Source of the DNA: a gamma proteobacterium symbiont of Ctena orbiculata
GTDB lineage: Bacteria > Pseudomonadota > Gammaproteobacteria > Chromatiales > Chromatiaceae
Assembly (NCBI GenBank): GCA_003058525.1
Contig: QBVD01000060.1
Location: 29,973-93,972, forward strand
Reading direction: 5' to 3'
Length of the DNA: 64,000 bases
The translations under genes were made by a program, and so were the position numbers. Positions 52,405 through 61,274 of this stretch are shown piece by piece. The notes under the pieces are model-generated. The model had not been told where the DNA came from. It made no database searches and worked only from the letters and a program-made list of their open reading frames with translations. Position 1 is the stretch's first letter; every line of letters starts with the position of its first letter.

Positions 52405-53193
52405 ATGAACAGGTTTGCAATGGCAGGGTTGCTGTGCTGTATTCCTTTTGCCGCCCTGAGTGCGGTTGTCGGAGAGGAGGTTGTGTACCATCACGGTGAT
52501 ACCCGGATGAACGGCTATCTTGCCTATGATGATACGATCGGGAAAAAGCGTCCCGGTATTCTGGTAGTACATGAATGGTGGGGTCACAATGCTTATGCGC
52601 GTAGCCGCGCAGAACAGCTGGCTGCCATGGGATACACGGCCTTGGCGGTGGATATGTATGGTGAGGGCAAACAGGCGGACCACCCCAAGGATGCGGGACG
52701 GTTTGCCGGTGAGGTGAAAAAGAACATGGAGACGGCGGGCGCCCGTTTCCAGGCAGCGACAGAACTGTTAAAGAACCATAAAACGGTAGCCCGGAATGAG
52801 ATCTCCGCGATCGGCTACTGTTTTGGAGGCGGCATGGTTTTGGAGATGGCAAGGCGTGGTCACGATCTCGATCTGGTGGCCAGTTTTCATGGCAGTCTGC
52901 CGACATCCGCACCAGCGGCGAAAGGTGCGGTAAAGGCAGAGGTTATGGTCTTCAACGGCGCGGACGACCCCTTTGTAAAGCCGGAGCATATAGAGGCCTT
53001 CATGGCGGAGATGGATCGGGCCGAAGTGAAATACAGCTTTACAAATTATCCTGGTGCCAAGCACTCATTTACCAACCCGGAGGCCGATGATTTTGGTAAG
53101 AAATTCGATTTGCCGCTGCAGTACGATGCAATGGCCGACAAACAATCCTGGGGTGCCTTGTCGAAGGCATTGGATGCGATATATGCGAAGTGA
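52405..53193 (+). CDS. Dienelactone hydrolase family protein, exported
   Basis: 262 residues from the ATG at 52405, which follows GGAGGAG. Signal peptide (about 1-22). The family signature LVVHEWWGHN gives the oxyanion region; GYCFGGG holds the Cys nucleophile, with Asp in NGADDPFV and His in GAKHSF. The conserved FTNPEAD is present. Substrate is unknown; many such proteins are not in aromatic-degradation pathways and act on small esters. It is divergent from the TlpA-like gene and convergent with the next gene. Confidence 0.92.
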   Translation: MNRFAMAGLLCCIPFAALSAVVGEEVVYHHGDTRMNGYLAYDDTIGKKRPGILVVHEWWGHNAYARSRAEQLAAMGYTALAVDMYGEGKQADHPKDAGRFAGEVKKNMETAGARFQAATELLKNHKTVARNEISAIGYCFGGGMVLEMARRGHDLDLVASFHGSLPTSAPAAKGAVKAEVMVFNGADDPFVKPEHIEAFMAEMDRAEVKYSFTNYPGAKHSFTNPEADDFGKKFDLPLQYDAMADKQSWGALSKALDAIYAK

Positions 53194-53205
53194 GCGCTGA
53201 CCGGA

Positions 53206-53982
53206 TCAATCCTTTACACACCTTACCCGGCGGCAGATGCTTTCGGCCCTGTTGTTCGCGTGAGTTTCCATATAAATCGCAAAGTGGATTTTTTCCGTGT
53301 CGATGGGTTCGCCGCGTTCCAGTGCTGTTAGCACCTCTTCGGGTAAGTGGCGCAACCAGGTCTGGACAAACCGGTTTTGTCCACCCTGAATTTCACAGCG
53401 TTCAGCATGGGCAAGCTGGTGCAGTAGTCTGATCGTCAAAACCGGGGCATGAGGGTTGGTCCAGACGTCGACTTGATCCTTGTTGGCACAAAAAATCATT
53501 CGACAATCGGTGAAGCAACCATTTGTGAGGGCTTTGCTGTGCGCCAATCGGATGTTGCTGAGGTCGATGCCGGAGAAGAATACCGCCAGCTTATCCTGTG
53601 AGGCCTGCGGCAGGTGTGCAGGTGCGCCGGTCTGATGTCTTTCAACCTCACCGATGAGTCGTTTAAATTGATCCAGCAATTGCTGATTTTTGGAATTGAA
53701 CAGTCTGCTTGATGACCTGTTGTGTCTGGGGCGTTCATGCCGCTTGTCGCGGCAGGCTGAAAAGCTTGGGCCGGTGCTGTGGGCGAAACGTTCAATAACC
53801 TCGAACCCCCCGGGACACTCTTTGCGCGAAACAAAACAGGGTAGGCGGTTGGTTTCCCGATAGTCATTGCAGACAGTAACCGCCATCTGGCGATTGCTGC
53901 GCTGTGCGGGCTCTATCTCCGCTTGGCTGTTGCCAAAGATAAAGAGGGTCAGGCAGATTGTTGTGATATTCCGGAGGCGCAT
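53206..53982 (-). CDS. Exported protein of unknown function with HQLAH (degenerate zincin-like) motif
   Basis: 258 residues from the ATG at 53982, which starts a clear signal peptide (MRLRNITTICLTLFIFGNSQA); a longer frame to 54087 is less likely. Eight or more Cys suggest disulfides. The core MIFCANKDQVDVWT ... LLHQLAHAERCE resembles DUF4157-like metallopeptidase regions, but the zinc-site Glu is Gln (HQLAH instead of HExxH), so it is probably inactive as a protease. A second acidic site, METHANNRAESIC, follows. Function is not known. Confidence 0.75.
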   Translation of the reverse strand: MRLRNITTICLTLFIFGNSQAEIEPAQRSNRQMAVTVCNDYRETNRLPCFVSRKECPGGFEVIERFAHSTGPSFSACRDKRHERPRHNRSSSRLFNSKNQQLLDQFKRLIGEVERHQTGAPAHLPQASQDKLAVFFSGIDLSNIRLAHSKALTNGCFTDCRMIFCANKDQVDVWTNPHAPVLTIRLLHQLAHAERCEIQGGQNRFVQTWLRHLPEEVLTALERGEPIDTEKIHFAIYMETHANNRAESICRRVRCVKD

Positions 53983-54146
53983 GGTTCGAATACCGGGTCT
54001 GCAAACTGCTAGGACCAAATCCTCAATCGTGAAGCCGGGACAATACACTTTACCCTTCAGCATAGACGCCAAAGGGTGAGATTTCATCTTATGTTCTGGA
54101 GGATCGGATAAAAGCCTTAAAACGGCTTAGTGATGCATAACCGTCA

Positions 54147-55019
54147 TCATGGTTCGTTGTTCAGTAGCTGACGCATTTCTGCAAAACGCTTGGCTTCATC
54201 CTGGTCGGCCTGAGGATAGCGCGGCTCCATCCCCTCCAGCGTTTTGCGGATAATGCGTGCAACCTGCCAGCGCATATAGGGCTTGTCGTCAGCGGGTATG
54301 GCATACCAGGGCGCCCAAGGCCTGGAAGTTGCTTCCAGGGTCTGGCGATAGGCATGCATATAGCTGTCCCAATGCAGACGCTCCTCCACATCTTTGATTG
54401 AGAACTTCCAGTTTTTTCGCGCCTCATCCAGTCGGGAAAGAAATCGATTGCGTTGTTCATCCTTGCTGACATTGAGCCAGAATTTCAGGATCACGGTGCC
54501 GTTCTCCGACAGGTGCCTCTCATATTGGCGTATGGATTCAAATCGTTGCTGCCATAGTTGATCGAGTCCATCAGGAATGTCGATACGCTGTGCTTCCAGG
54601 TACTCGGGATGCACTCTGACCACCAGGGTTTCCTCATAATAGCTGCGGTTGAATATGCCGATGCGCCCTCGCTCGGGAAGGGCCTGTGTGGTTCGCCATA
54701 GAAAGTCGTGGTCCAGCTCCTCTTTGGAGGGCTGTTTAAATGAGAATACCTGGCAGCCACTGGGGTCGACGCCTGTCATTACGGCGCGGATGGTGCTGTC
54801 CTTGCCGGCAGCATCCATGGCTTGGAACAGAATCAGAAGTGAACGTCGATCCTCTGCGTAGAGTCTGCGCTGGAGTTCGTCCAGTCGGTCGATCTCTTTT
54901 CCCAGGGCTTTTTTGCAGCCCTTTTTGCCTGGTGCGTCTTCCGGTGGTTCGGTCGTCAGGGTGCTCGGCTTCAGTTGACCTTTGAACGGAACGAGATAAG
55001 GACTCATTACTGGCTTCAT
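54147..55019 (-). CDS. Polyphosphate kinase 2 family protein
   Basis: 290 residues, one PPK2 domain. Walker A is MDAAGKDSTI, the lid region has LPERGRIGIFNRSYYEE with Walker B, and VILKFWLNVSKDEQRNRFLSR and WYAIPADDKPYMRW are conserved. PPK2 enzymes phosphorylate nucleotides from polyphosphate (or the reverse) in the cytosol; class I/III versus II cannot be settled from sequence alone. It stands alone on the minus strand upstream of nothing obvious. Confidence 0.93.
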   Translation of the reverse strand: MKPVMSPYLVPFKGQLKPSTLTTEPPEDAPGKKGCKKALGKEIDRLDELQRRLYAEDRRSLLILFQAMDAAGKDSTIRAVMTGVDPSGCQVFSFKQPSKEELDHDFLWRTTQALPERGRIGIFNRSYYEETLVVRVHPEYLEAQRIDIPDGLDQLWQQRFESIRQYERHLSENGTVILKFWLNVSKDEQRNRFLSRLDEARKNWKFSIKDVEERLHWDSYMHAYRQTLEATSRPWAPWYAIPADDKPYMRWQVARIIRKTLEGMEPRYPQADQDEAKRFAEMRQLLNNEP

Positions 55020-55152
55020 TTCTTATCAATCCTGTCGAGTTCTATAAGCAGCGCATAGCGACAACTTGGCTCGGTGCTGCTATAGGCGGTGTGTTTGTAG
55101 TGGCTGAGCAGCTATCAGGGTGCAACTTAACGGTCCGCTCGTTGAGCAGCAC

Positions 55153-56022
55153 TCAAGTTAGCAATTCTGCCATAAGGCTTCCCATTTCTGCAGGTGATCT
55201 TACCACCTGAGCACCGGCATTTTCCAAGGCCTGGAACTTGGCTTCCGCAGTGCCTTTGCCGCCACTGATGATTGCTCCAGCATGACCCATTCGCTTTCCC
55301 GGTGGTGCGGTAACGCCTGCAATGTAGGCGACAACGGGTTTATTGATATGGCTTTTAATATACTCTGCCGCCTCTTCCTCGGCTGAGCCGCCGATCTCGC
55401 CGACCATGATGATACCTTCAGTCTGCCCGTCCTCTTGGAACAGCTTCAGGCAATCGATGAAACTTGTCCCGTTTATCGGATCTCCGCCAAGACCGACACA
55501 GGTGCTTTGACCGAGTCCGGCGAGTGATGTCTGATGGACGGCTTCGTAAGTGAGTGTGCCGGAACGTGACATGACACCGACCCTGCCCGGCTGATGGATC
55601 GAACCCGGCATGATGCCGATTTTGCAGGCGCCTGGTGTAATGACACCGGGGCAGTTTGGACCGATGAGACGTGCGTCATAGGATTTTAGGGCCTCCTTCA
55701 CCTTCAGCATATCGAGGATAGGTATGCCTTCGGTGATGCAGGCTATTACCCGAATTCCAGCATCCGCCGCTTCAATGATCGCGTCGGCAGCGAAAGGAGG
55801 CGGTACATAGATCATCGTGGCATCGGCACCGGTGGTGGCGACCGCATCATGCACAGTGTCAAAGACCGGTCTGTCGAGGTGTGTCTGTCCCCCCTTGCCG
55901 GGGGTTACGCCGCCCACCAGCTGGGTGCCATAGGCAATAGCCTGTTCAGAGTGGAAGGTGCCCTGCTTGCCGGTGAAGCCCTGGCAGATAACTCGGGTGT
56001 TCTTGTCGACGAGAATGCTCAT
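55153..56022 (-). CDS. sucD: Succinyl-CoA synthetase alpha subunit
   Basis: 289 residues. Begins [24 protein letters not shown], has [29 protein letters not shown] and the active-site His in [10 protein letters not shown]. With SucC it interconverts succinate and succinyl-CoA with NTP in the TCA cycle. It lies 26 bp after sucC on the same strand. Confidence 0.98.
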   Translation of the reverse strand: MSILVDKNTRVICQGFTGKQGTFHSEQAIAYGTQLVGGVTPGKGGQTHLDRPVFDTVHDAVATTGADATMIYVPPPFAADAIIEAADAGIRVIACITEGIPILDMLKVKEALKSYDARLIGPNCPGVITPGACKIGIMPGSIHQPGRVGVMSRSGTLTYEAVHQTSLAGLGQSTCVGLGGDPINGTSFIDCLKLFQEDGQTEGIIMVGEIGGSAEEEAAEYIKSHINKPVVAYIAGVTAPPGKRMGHAGAIISGGKGTAEAKFQALENAGAQVVRSPAEMGSLMAELLT

Positions 56023-56048
56023 TGTTTTGTTTATTCCTTGCTGAATGA

Positions 56049-57209
56049 TCAGGCTGCTGCGGATACGGCTTTTTTCGCGGCTTCGGTAAAGTCATTGGCA
56101 GTGAGAAAATCGAGGCCGCTGGCTTCCAGCATTTCGAGTCCTTGTTGGGCATTGGTGCCTTCTAGCCGCACTACCACAGGCGCCGTGACGCCAATGGTGC
56201 GAGCGGCAGTGATAATACCTTCCGCGATCAGGTCGCAGCGGACGATGCCGCCGAAGATATTGACCAGCACCGTTTTGACCTTGGCGTCGGATAGGATCAG
56301 CTTGAACGCCTCTGTTACCCTTTCCGCGGTTGTCCCTCCTCCGACGTCGAGGAAGTTGGCGGGTTCACCGCCATGCAGCTTTACCATATCCATGGTCGCC
56401 ATCGCGAGACCGGCGCCATTCACCATACAGCCGATATTGCCGTCCAGGGTAATGTAATTCAGGTCGTGTATAGCGGCGGCGGCCTCCTTTTCATCCTCCT
56501 GTGTGATATCGCGCAATGCCGCCAGCTCCTGGTGGCGGTACAGGGCATTGCTGTCCAGGTTGATCTTTGCGTCCAGGGCCACAAGATCGCCGGATGAAGT
56601 GACGATCAGCGGATTTATTTCGATCAGGCTGACATCCTTCTCCAAATAGAGCTGATACAGAGCCATCATTATTTTCGAAAACTGTTTGATTTGGCCGCCT
56701 GTCAGGCCGAGGCCGAATGCGAGCTTGCGGCATTGGAAGGGTAGCATTCCGGTTGAAGGATTGACCGTCGTTGTAAGGATCTTCTCCGGAGTTTCCGCGG
56801 CGACCTCCTCGATATTCATGCCGCCAGCGGCCGAGGCCATGAAAGTGATGCGTGAACGAGACCGATCCAGCAGGGCGCCAAGATAGAGTTCCCTGGCAAT
56901 GTCACTCCCCTCCTCCACCAATATCGAATTCACAGGCAGTCCCTGCGGGCCCGTCTGCTTGGTGACCAGGGTCATTCCCAGAATCTCACGGGCAGCCTCT
57001 TCCACCTCATCCAGAGAGCGCGCCAACTTCACTCCGCCCGCTTTGCCGCGACCACCGGTATGGGCTTGGGCCTTTACGACCCAGATGTCGCCGCCAAGTC
57101 CCTGTGCTGCGGTTCGGGCGTCGTTTGGGCTTGAGACGGACTGACCTTGCGGTACAGGAATGCCGTAACTGGCAAAGAGCGATTTTGCTTGGTATTCGTG
57201 TAGGTTCAT
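56049..57209 (-). CDS. sucC: Succinyl-CoA synthetase beta subunit
   Basis: 386 residues. Begins [20 protein letters not shown], has the ATP-grasp [24 protein letters not shown], and the CoA ligase region [17 protein letters not shown]. Nucleotide specificity (ATP or GTP) is not clear from sequence. The sucCD pair is separate from any sucAB genes. Confidence 0.98.
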   Translation of the reverse strand: MNLHEYQAKSLFASYGIPVPQGQSVSSPNDARTAAQGLGGDIWVVKAQAHTGGRGKAGGVKLARSLDEVEEAAREILGMTLVTKQTGPQGLPVNSILVEEGSDIARELYLGALLDRSRSRITFMASAAGGMNIEEVAAETPEKILTTTVNPSTGMLPFQCRKLAFGLGLTGGQIKQFSKIMMALYQLYLEKDVSLIEINPLIVTSSGDLVALDAKINLDSNALYRHQELAALRDITQEDEKEAAAAIHDLNYITLDGNIGCMVNGAGLAMATMDMVKLHGGEPANFLDVGGGTTAERVTEAFKLILSDAKVKTVLVNIFGGIVRCDLIAEGIITAARTIGVTAPVVVRLEGTNAQQGLEMLEASGLDFLTANDFTEAAKKAVSAAA

Positions 57210-57706
57210 GATGGTGCCTTTGGTGTTTTTTTACTTTTGTTGCCCTCTTGTTAGGTTTATGGGCATATAAATCATATTATGAATGGAGAAGTCGTTTTTT
57301 TATAGTGCTTTGCACAAAAAATCCAGTTGGTATACGGCTTGGCAGTCAGTTTGCGCAATGAGGGTCAGTGGATTTGTGGTGCAAAATCGTGAATTAGCAA
57401 TCTTGATTTCGAGAATCATTACATTTTCAAATGTAACCATAATAAGGCGATAAATGCTTATAAGTTCCGGTAATTATCTGCAAAAGTTGCCATATTCTGT
57501 CTTCGTGCATAATGCCGCCTTAAGCTTTTTTTGAAGCAATAGCCATTGTTTGTTAGGGTACGCCTCCTTATGCCCGATTCTCTGGTTGTTTGTGAGGTGT
57601 CTGATAAGCAAATCGAGTCACTGTCGACTGCCGGTGGTTATGGGCTGCATTTTCCAACCATATGAGGGGTCTTGGATCGTGTTATTGATCTCTTGAGGAG
57701 ACGACT
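57210..57706. other. Divergent regulatory region between sucC and the KamA-family gene
   Basis: About 500 bp, AT-rich near sucC. No gene is supported. A possible promoter for the + strand gene reads TTGCCA, 15 bp, CATAAT near 57487-57513, with spacing shorter than ideal. Confidence 0.5.
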
Positions 57707-59059
57707 ATGCTGCTTAATTCCCAATCAACCAGATCATTGTTGCGCGCGGTAGATTTTGAGTATGCACCACAGCGCTTCACTGTCTACACAGCCCGTGACC
57801 TTGGCCGTATCGGTCAGCTGGAGCGCCTCCCCGCTGAGTTGCGTTACGAGATGAGGGTTGTCTCTTCTGTATTGCCGTTTAGGGTCAACGAGTATGTGTT
57901 GCGTGAGCTGATCGATTGGGAGCGTGCGCCCGAAGATCCGATGTTTCAGCTGACCTTTCCCCAGCGTGGCATGTTGTCGGATGCGCATTTCAACCGTATG
58001 GCGATGGCGTTAGACTCCGGATTGGAAAAGAAGGAGCTGCAGGTGGTGGCCAATGAGATCCGTGCTGAGCTCAATCCCCACCCGGCGGGACAGCTGGAGA
58101 ATAATCTACCGCGGGACGAATCTGGTGAGCCAATTAACGGCCTGCAGCATAAATATAAGGAGACCGTGCTGTTTTTTCCCAGTCAGGGACAAACGTGCCA
58201 CAGTTACTGCACTTTCTGTTTCAGATGGGCGCAATTCATCGGCGACAAGTCCCTGCGTATTGCGACCACCGAGGCGGAAAAGCTCTACAGCTATCTGCGA
58301 CACCATCCTGAGGTGACGGACCTGCTGGTGACCGGTGGTGATCCGATGGTGATGAAAAGCAAGCAGTTAAAGGCCTACCTGGAACCGCTGCTCCACCCCG
58401 AGTTCAGTCATATCCAGACGATTCGTATCGGAACCAAAGCGTTGACATTCTGGCCCCATCGCTTCATTTTTGATGACGATGCCGACGAGTTGATTGAATT
58501 GCTTCATCATTTGGTATTGGCGGGCAAACATGTCGCCATCATGGCCCATTACAATCACTGGCGCGAACTGGATACTGACGTTGCCCGGGCCGCCATTCGC
58601 AGGGTACGGGCGACTGGGGCTGAAATCCGCAGCCAGGGCCCATTGTTAGCTCACATCAATGACAATTCGGACGATTGGGCAGAGCTATGGAATGAACAGG
58701 TTAAATTGGGAGTTAACCCTTACTATATGTTTGTGGAACGGGATACCGGCGCTCGTCGCTATTTCGAGGTCCCCCTCTACAGGGCATGGCGGATCTATCG
58801 TGATGCGATGAAGCAGGTTTCCGGATTGGGACGCACCGCCCGTGGACCTAGTATGAGTGCCGGCCCCGGTAAGGTAGAGATTCAGGGTGTCACTGAGATC
58901 AATGGAGAGAAGGTGTTTGTTTTACGCTTTATTCAGGCGAGGGATCACGATCTTGTGCAGCGGCCCTTTTTTGCTCAATATGATGAAAAAGTCACCTGGT
59001 ATGATCAGTTGCGACCAGTTCAGGGACAGGCACTACCCTTTCTTGAGGCTGCGCGGTAA
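57707..59059 (+). CDS. KamA-family radical SAM protein (lysine 2,3-aminomutase-like)
   Basis: 450 residues. The SAM cluster motif is CHSYCTFC (Cys164, 168, 171), followed by the family's FRW. The PLP-binding Lys of lysine aminomutases seems kept in GPGKVEI near residue 385. GGDPMV (SAM-binding) is present. Some members act on lysine, others on glutamate or unknown substrates, and this one is distant from EpmB-type enzymes (about 340 residues). A GAGGAG ribosome-binding site precedes the ATG. It lies between sucC and gltA. Confidence 0.87.
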   Translation: MLLNSQSTRSLLRAVDFEYAPQRFTVYTARDLGRIGQLERLPAELRYEMRVVSSVLPFRVNEYVLRELIDWERAPEDPMFQLTFPQRGMLSDAHFNRMAMALDSGLEKKELQVVANEIRAELNPHPAGQLENNLPRDESGEPINGLQHKYKETVLFFPSQGQTCHSYCTFCFRWAQFIGDKSLRIATTEAEKLYSYLRHHPEVTDLLVTGGDPMVMKSKQLKAYLEPLLHPEFSHIQTIRIGTKALTFWPHRFIFDDDADELIELLHHLVLAGKHVAIMAHYNHWRELDTDVARAAIRRVRATGAEIRSQGPLLAHINDNSDDWAELWNEQVKLGVNPYYMFVERDTGARRYFEVPLYRAWRIYRDAMKQVSGLGRTARGPSMSAGPGKVEIQGVTEINGEKVFVLRFIQARDHDLVQRPFFAQYDEKVTWYDQLRPVQGQALPFLEAAR

Positions 59060-59326
59060 ACCTGCATAATCACTTCCCCATGGTATTACGGCCATACATT
59101 GTCAGGGTGGCCGGTTGTGGATTGGGTTTGTTAAAAAGCAATAGTTATCATTAACATAATCTTGTTGATGAACCCCGTTGGCCTCGGGCTATAATTTTGT
59201 CGCTTATAAAAATTAGTTATATTTGTTTGACTGTTAATTTATACCACATGCGTTGTAGGGTATTGTCGGTTGTTAATGCAATGCAACGATCCTACGCAAG
59301 CCTTGAAGTAACTCACGGAGCACAAC

Positions 59327-60628
59327 ATGGCGGATAATCAAAAGACCTATACCTTGACGAATGACGAAACCGGGGTGTCGGTAAAGCTACCTGTTCGTGA
59401 ATCGATCCAGGGTCCACCGGCAATCGACGTTTCGGCGCTCTACAAAGACGCCGGGGTCTTCACCTATGATCCCGGATTTATGTCCACGGCGAGTTGCAAA
59501 AGCAAGATTACCTTTATTCAGGGTGAGGTGGGTATTCTGGAATATCGTGGCTACCCCATTGAGCAATTGGCCGCTAACGGTGATTTTCTGGAGACCGCTT
59601 ATCTGCTATTGAACGGCGAGTTGCCGAACGAAGGTCAGCTGCGGGATTTCAATCAACTGATTAACCGCCACACTATGTTGAACGAGACCCTGACCCATTT
59701 CTTCGATGGCTTCCACTACAATGCGCATCCCATGGCAATCATGGTCGGTGTGGTTGGCTCACTCTCCGCTTTTTATCACGATTCGCTGGATATCAATGAT
59801 CCAGAGTTACGCCGGGTTGCGGCTCACAGGCTGATCGCCAAAATGCCGACCATTGCGGCTGCCAGTTACAAGCACAACGTGGGCGAGCCCTTCATGTACC
59901 CACGCAATGAACTCTCCTACTGTGCCAACCTGCTTCACATGATGTTCGCTACCCCCTGTGAAGAGTATGAAGTGGATCCGGTTGCGGAAAAGGCGCTGAA
60001 TCTGCTTTTTATCTTGCATGCGGATCACGAGCAGAATGCCAGTACCTCCACGGTAAGGCTAGCCGGCAGTTCATTGGCAAATCCCTTCGCCTGTATCGCT
60101 GCGGGTATCGCATCACTGTGGGGCCCCGCTCATGGTGGCGCCAATGAGGCGGTTCTGGATATGCTGAGCGAGATTGGGGATGTTTCGCAAATCGACAAGT
60201 ATATCGCCAAGGCCAAGGATAAGGATGATGGATTCCGTCTGATGGGATTTGGGCATAGGGTCTACAAGAAGTATGATCCACGTGCCGGCATAATTCGTGA
60301 GGTTTGCCATGAGGTATTGGAAAAACTGGCGGATGCGAACAATCCGATGTTCGAGCTGGCTCAGCGCCTGGAAGAGATCGCGTTGAATGATGAATATTTT
60401 ATAGAACGCAAACTCTATCCCAATGTGGATTTCTACTCCGGTATTATCTATCGGGCACTGGGTATACCCAACAATATGTTCACGGTGATGTTCGCCATAG
60501 CCCGCACAGTCGGATGGGTGGCGCATTGGCTGGAGATGATGGACGACCCGAGGCAGAAGATCGGGCGTCCGCGTCAGATCTACAAGGGTTACGCCAGGCG
60601 TGATTACGTGCCGCTAAGCGACCGATGA
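59327..60628 (+). CDS. gltA: Citrate synthase (type II)
   Basis: 433 residues. First TCA-cycle step, from oxaloacetate and acetyl-CoA. Catalytic signatures are [32 protein letters not shown] and [15 protein letters not shown], with Asp in NVDFYSGI. The length fits the hexameric, NADH-sensitive gammaproteobacterial type. It is a single gene, with a GGAGC ribosome-binding site before the ATG. Confidence 0.98.
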   Translation: MADNQKTYTLTNDETGVSVKLPVRESIQGPPAIDVSALYKDAGVFTYDPGFMSTASCKSKITFIQGEVGILEYRGYPIEQLAANGDFLETAYLLLNGELPNEGQLRDFNQLINRHTMLNETLTHFFDGFHYNAHPMAIMVGVVGSLSAFYHDSLDINDPELRRVAAHRLIAKMPTIAAASYKHNVGEPFMYPRNELSYCANLLHMMFATPCEEYEVDPVAEKALNLLFILHADHEQNASTSTVRLAGSSLANPFACIAAGIASLWGPAHGGANEAVLDMLSEIGDVSQIDKYIAKAKDKDDGFRLMGFGHRVYKKYDPRAGIIREVCHEVLEKLADANNPMFELAQRLEEIALNDEYFIERKLYPNVDFYSGIIYRALGIPNNMFTVMFAIARTVGWVAHWLEMMDDPRQKIGRPRQIYKGYARRDYVPLSDR

Positions 60629-60665
60629 TGCAATAACACAAACTTAGGACCGGGAGAAGTCTGGT

Positions 60666-61268
60666 TCAACCGGGAGTATCGATCAGTTGCTGCAGCTGTT
60701 TTATGCTCGCGCCCTGAATGGGCTGATTGTCCAGAGGATTCAATGGGTGATTGCGTGGATTTTGTGCCGGCAGTACGACAAGCTCGAAACCGACGCCATC
60801 GGCATTGAAGATAAAACAGGGTACCGATTCCTTTCTGCCGTCACTGAACTGCAACCGGTGCTGCTTTTCCTGCCAGGGTATATGCAGATCACTCAAAGTG
60901 AAGAGCAGATCTTCCGGAGTGTCGGCAAATAAGTGCAGCTTCACACAGCTGTTGCTATCGGCCGTGCCATCAAAAACAGCTCCCACTAACTTGGGATTAA
61001 ATTGTACCAATGCCTGCATGGCGTTGAGTGCACTGAGGCGAAGTGCACGCAGGGTATCCGTCTGCCTTTCACCACGAACCAGACGCTGCTGTTCCCTGAG
61101 GGCGCTCTCCACCTCCTCGCGGGTAGGCAAAAGCTGGCGTTTAGTGATGCCATACTTTGCTGCCGCCTTTTGGCAGGCATAAGTGACGTTGTCAGAGCGC
61201 AGCTCTGTCAGAATGCGTGCCGCCTCGTATGCGATTAGCCGTTGTAACTCACGTTTTCCTGTCCGCAT
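60666..61268 (-). CDS. Nucleotidyltransferase-like protein, unknown function
   Basis: 200 residues. An N-terminal helical part (about 1-90, RLIAYEAARILTELRSDNVTYACQKAAAKYGI) leads to GAVFDGTADSNSCVKLHLFAD, a pattern like the GSxxRG...SDxDL start of nucleotidyltransferases, but with the acidic catalytic positions changed (SCVKL), so it may be inactive. I do not recognise the exact family. Its start lies 6 bp after the mrcA stop, so the two are co-transcribed. Confidence 0.78.
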   Translation of the reverse strand: MRTGKRELQRLIAYEAARILTELRSDNVTYACQKAAAKYGITKRQLLPTREEVESALREQQRLVRGERQTDTLRALRLSALNAMQALVQFNPKLVGAVFDGTADSNSCVKLHLFADTPEDLLFTLSDLHIPWQEKQHRLQFSDGRKESVPCFIFNADGVGFELVVLPAQNPRNHPLNPLDNQPIQGASIKQLQQLIDTPG

Positions 61269-61274
61269 TGCCGG

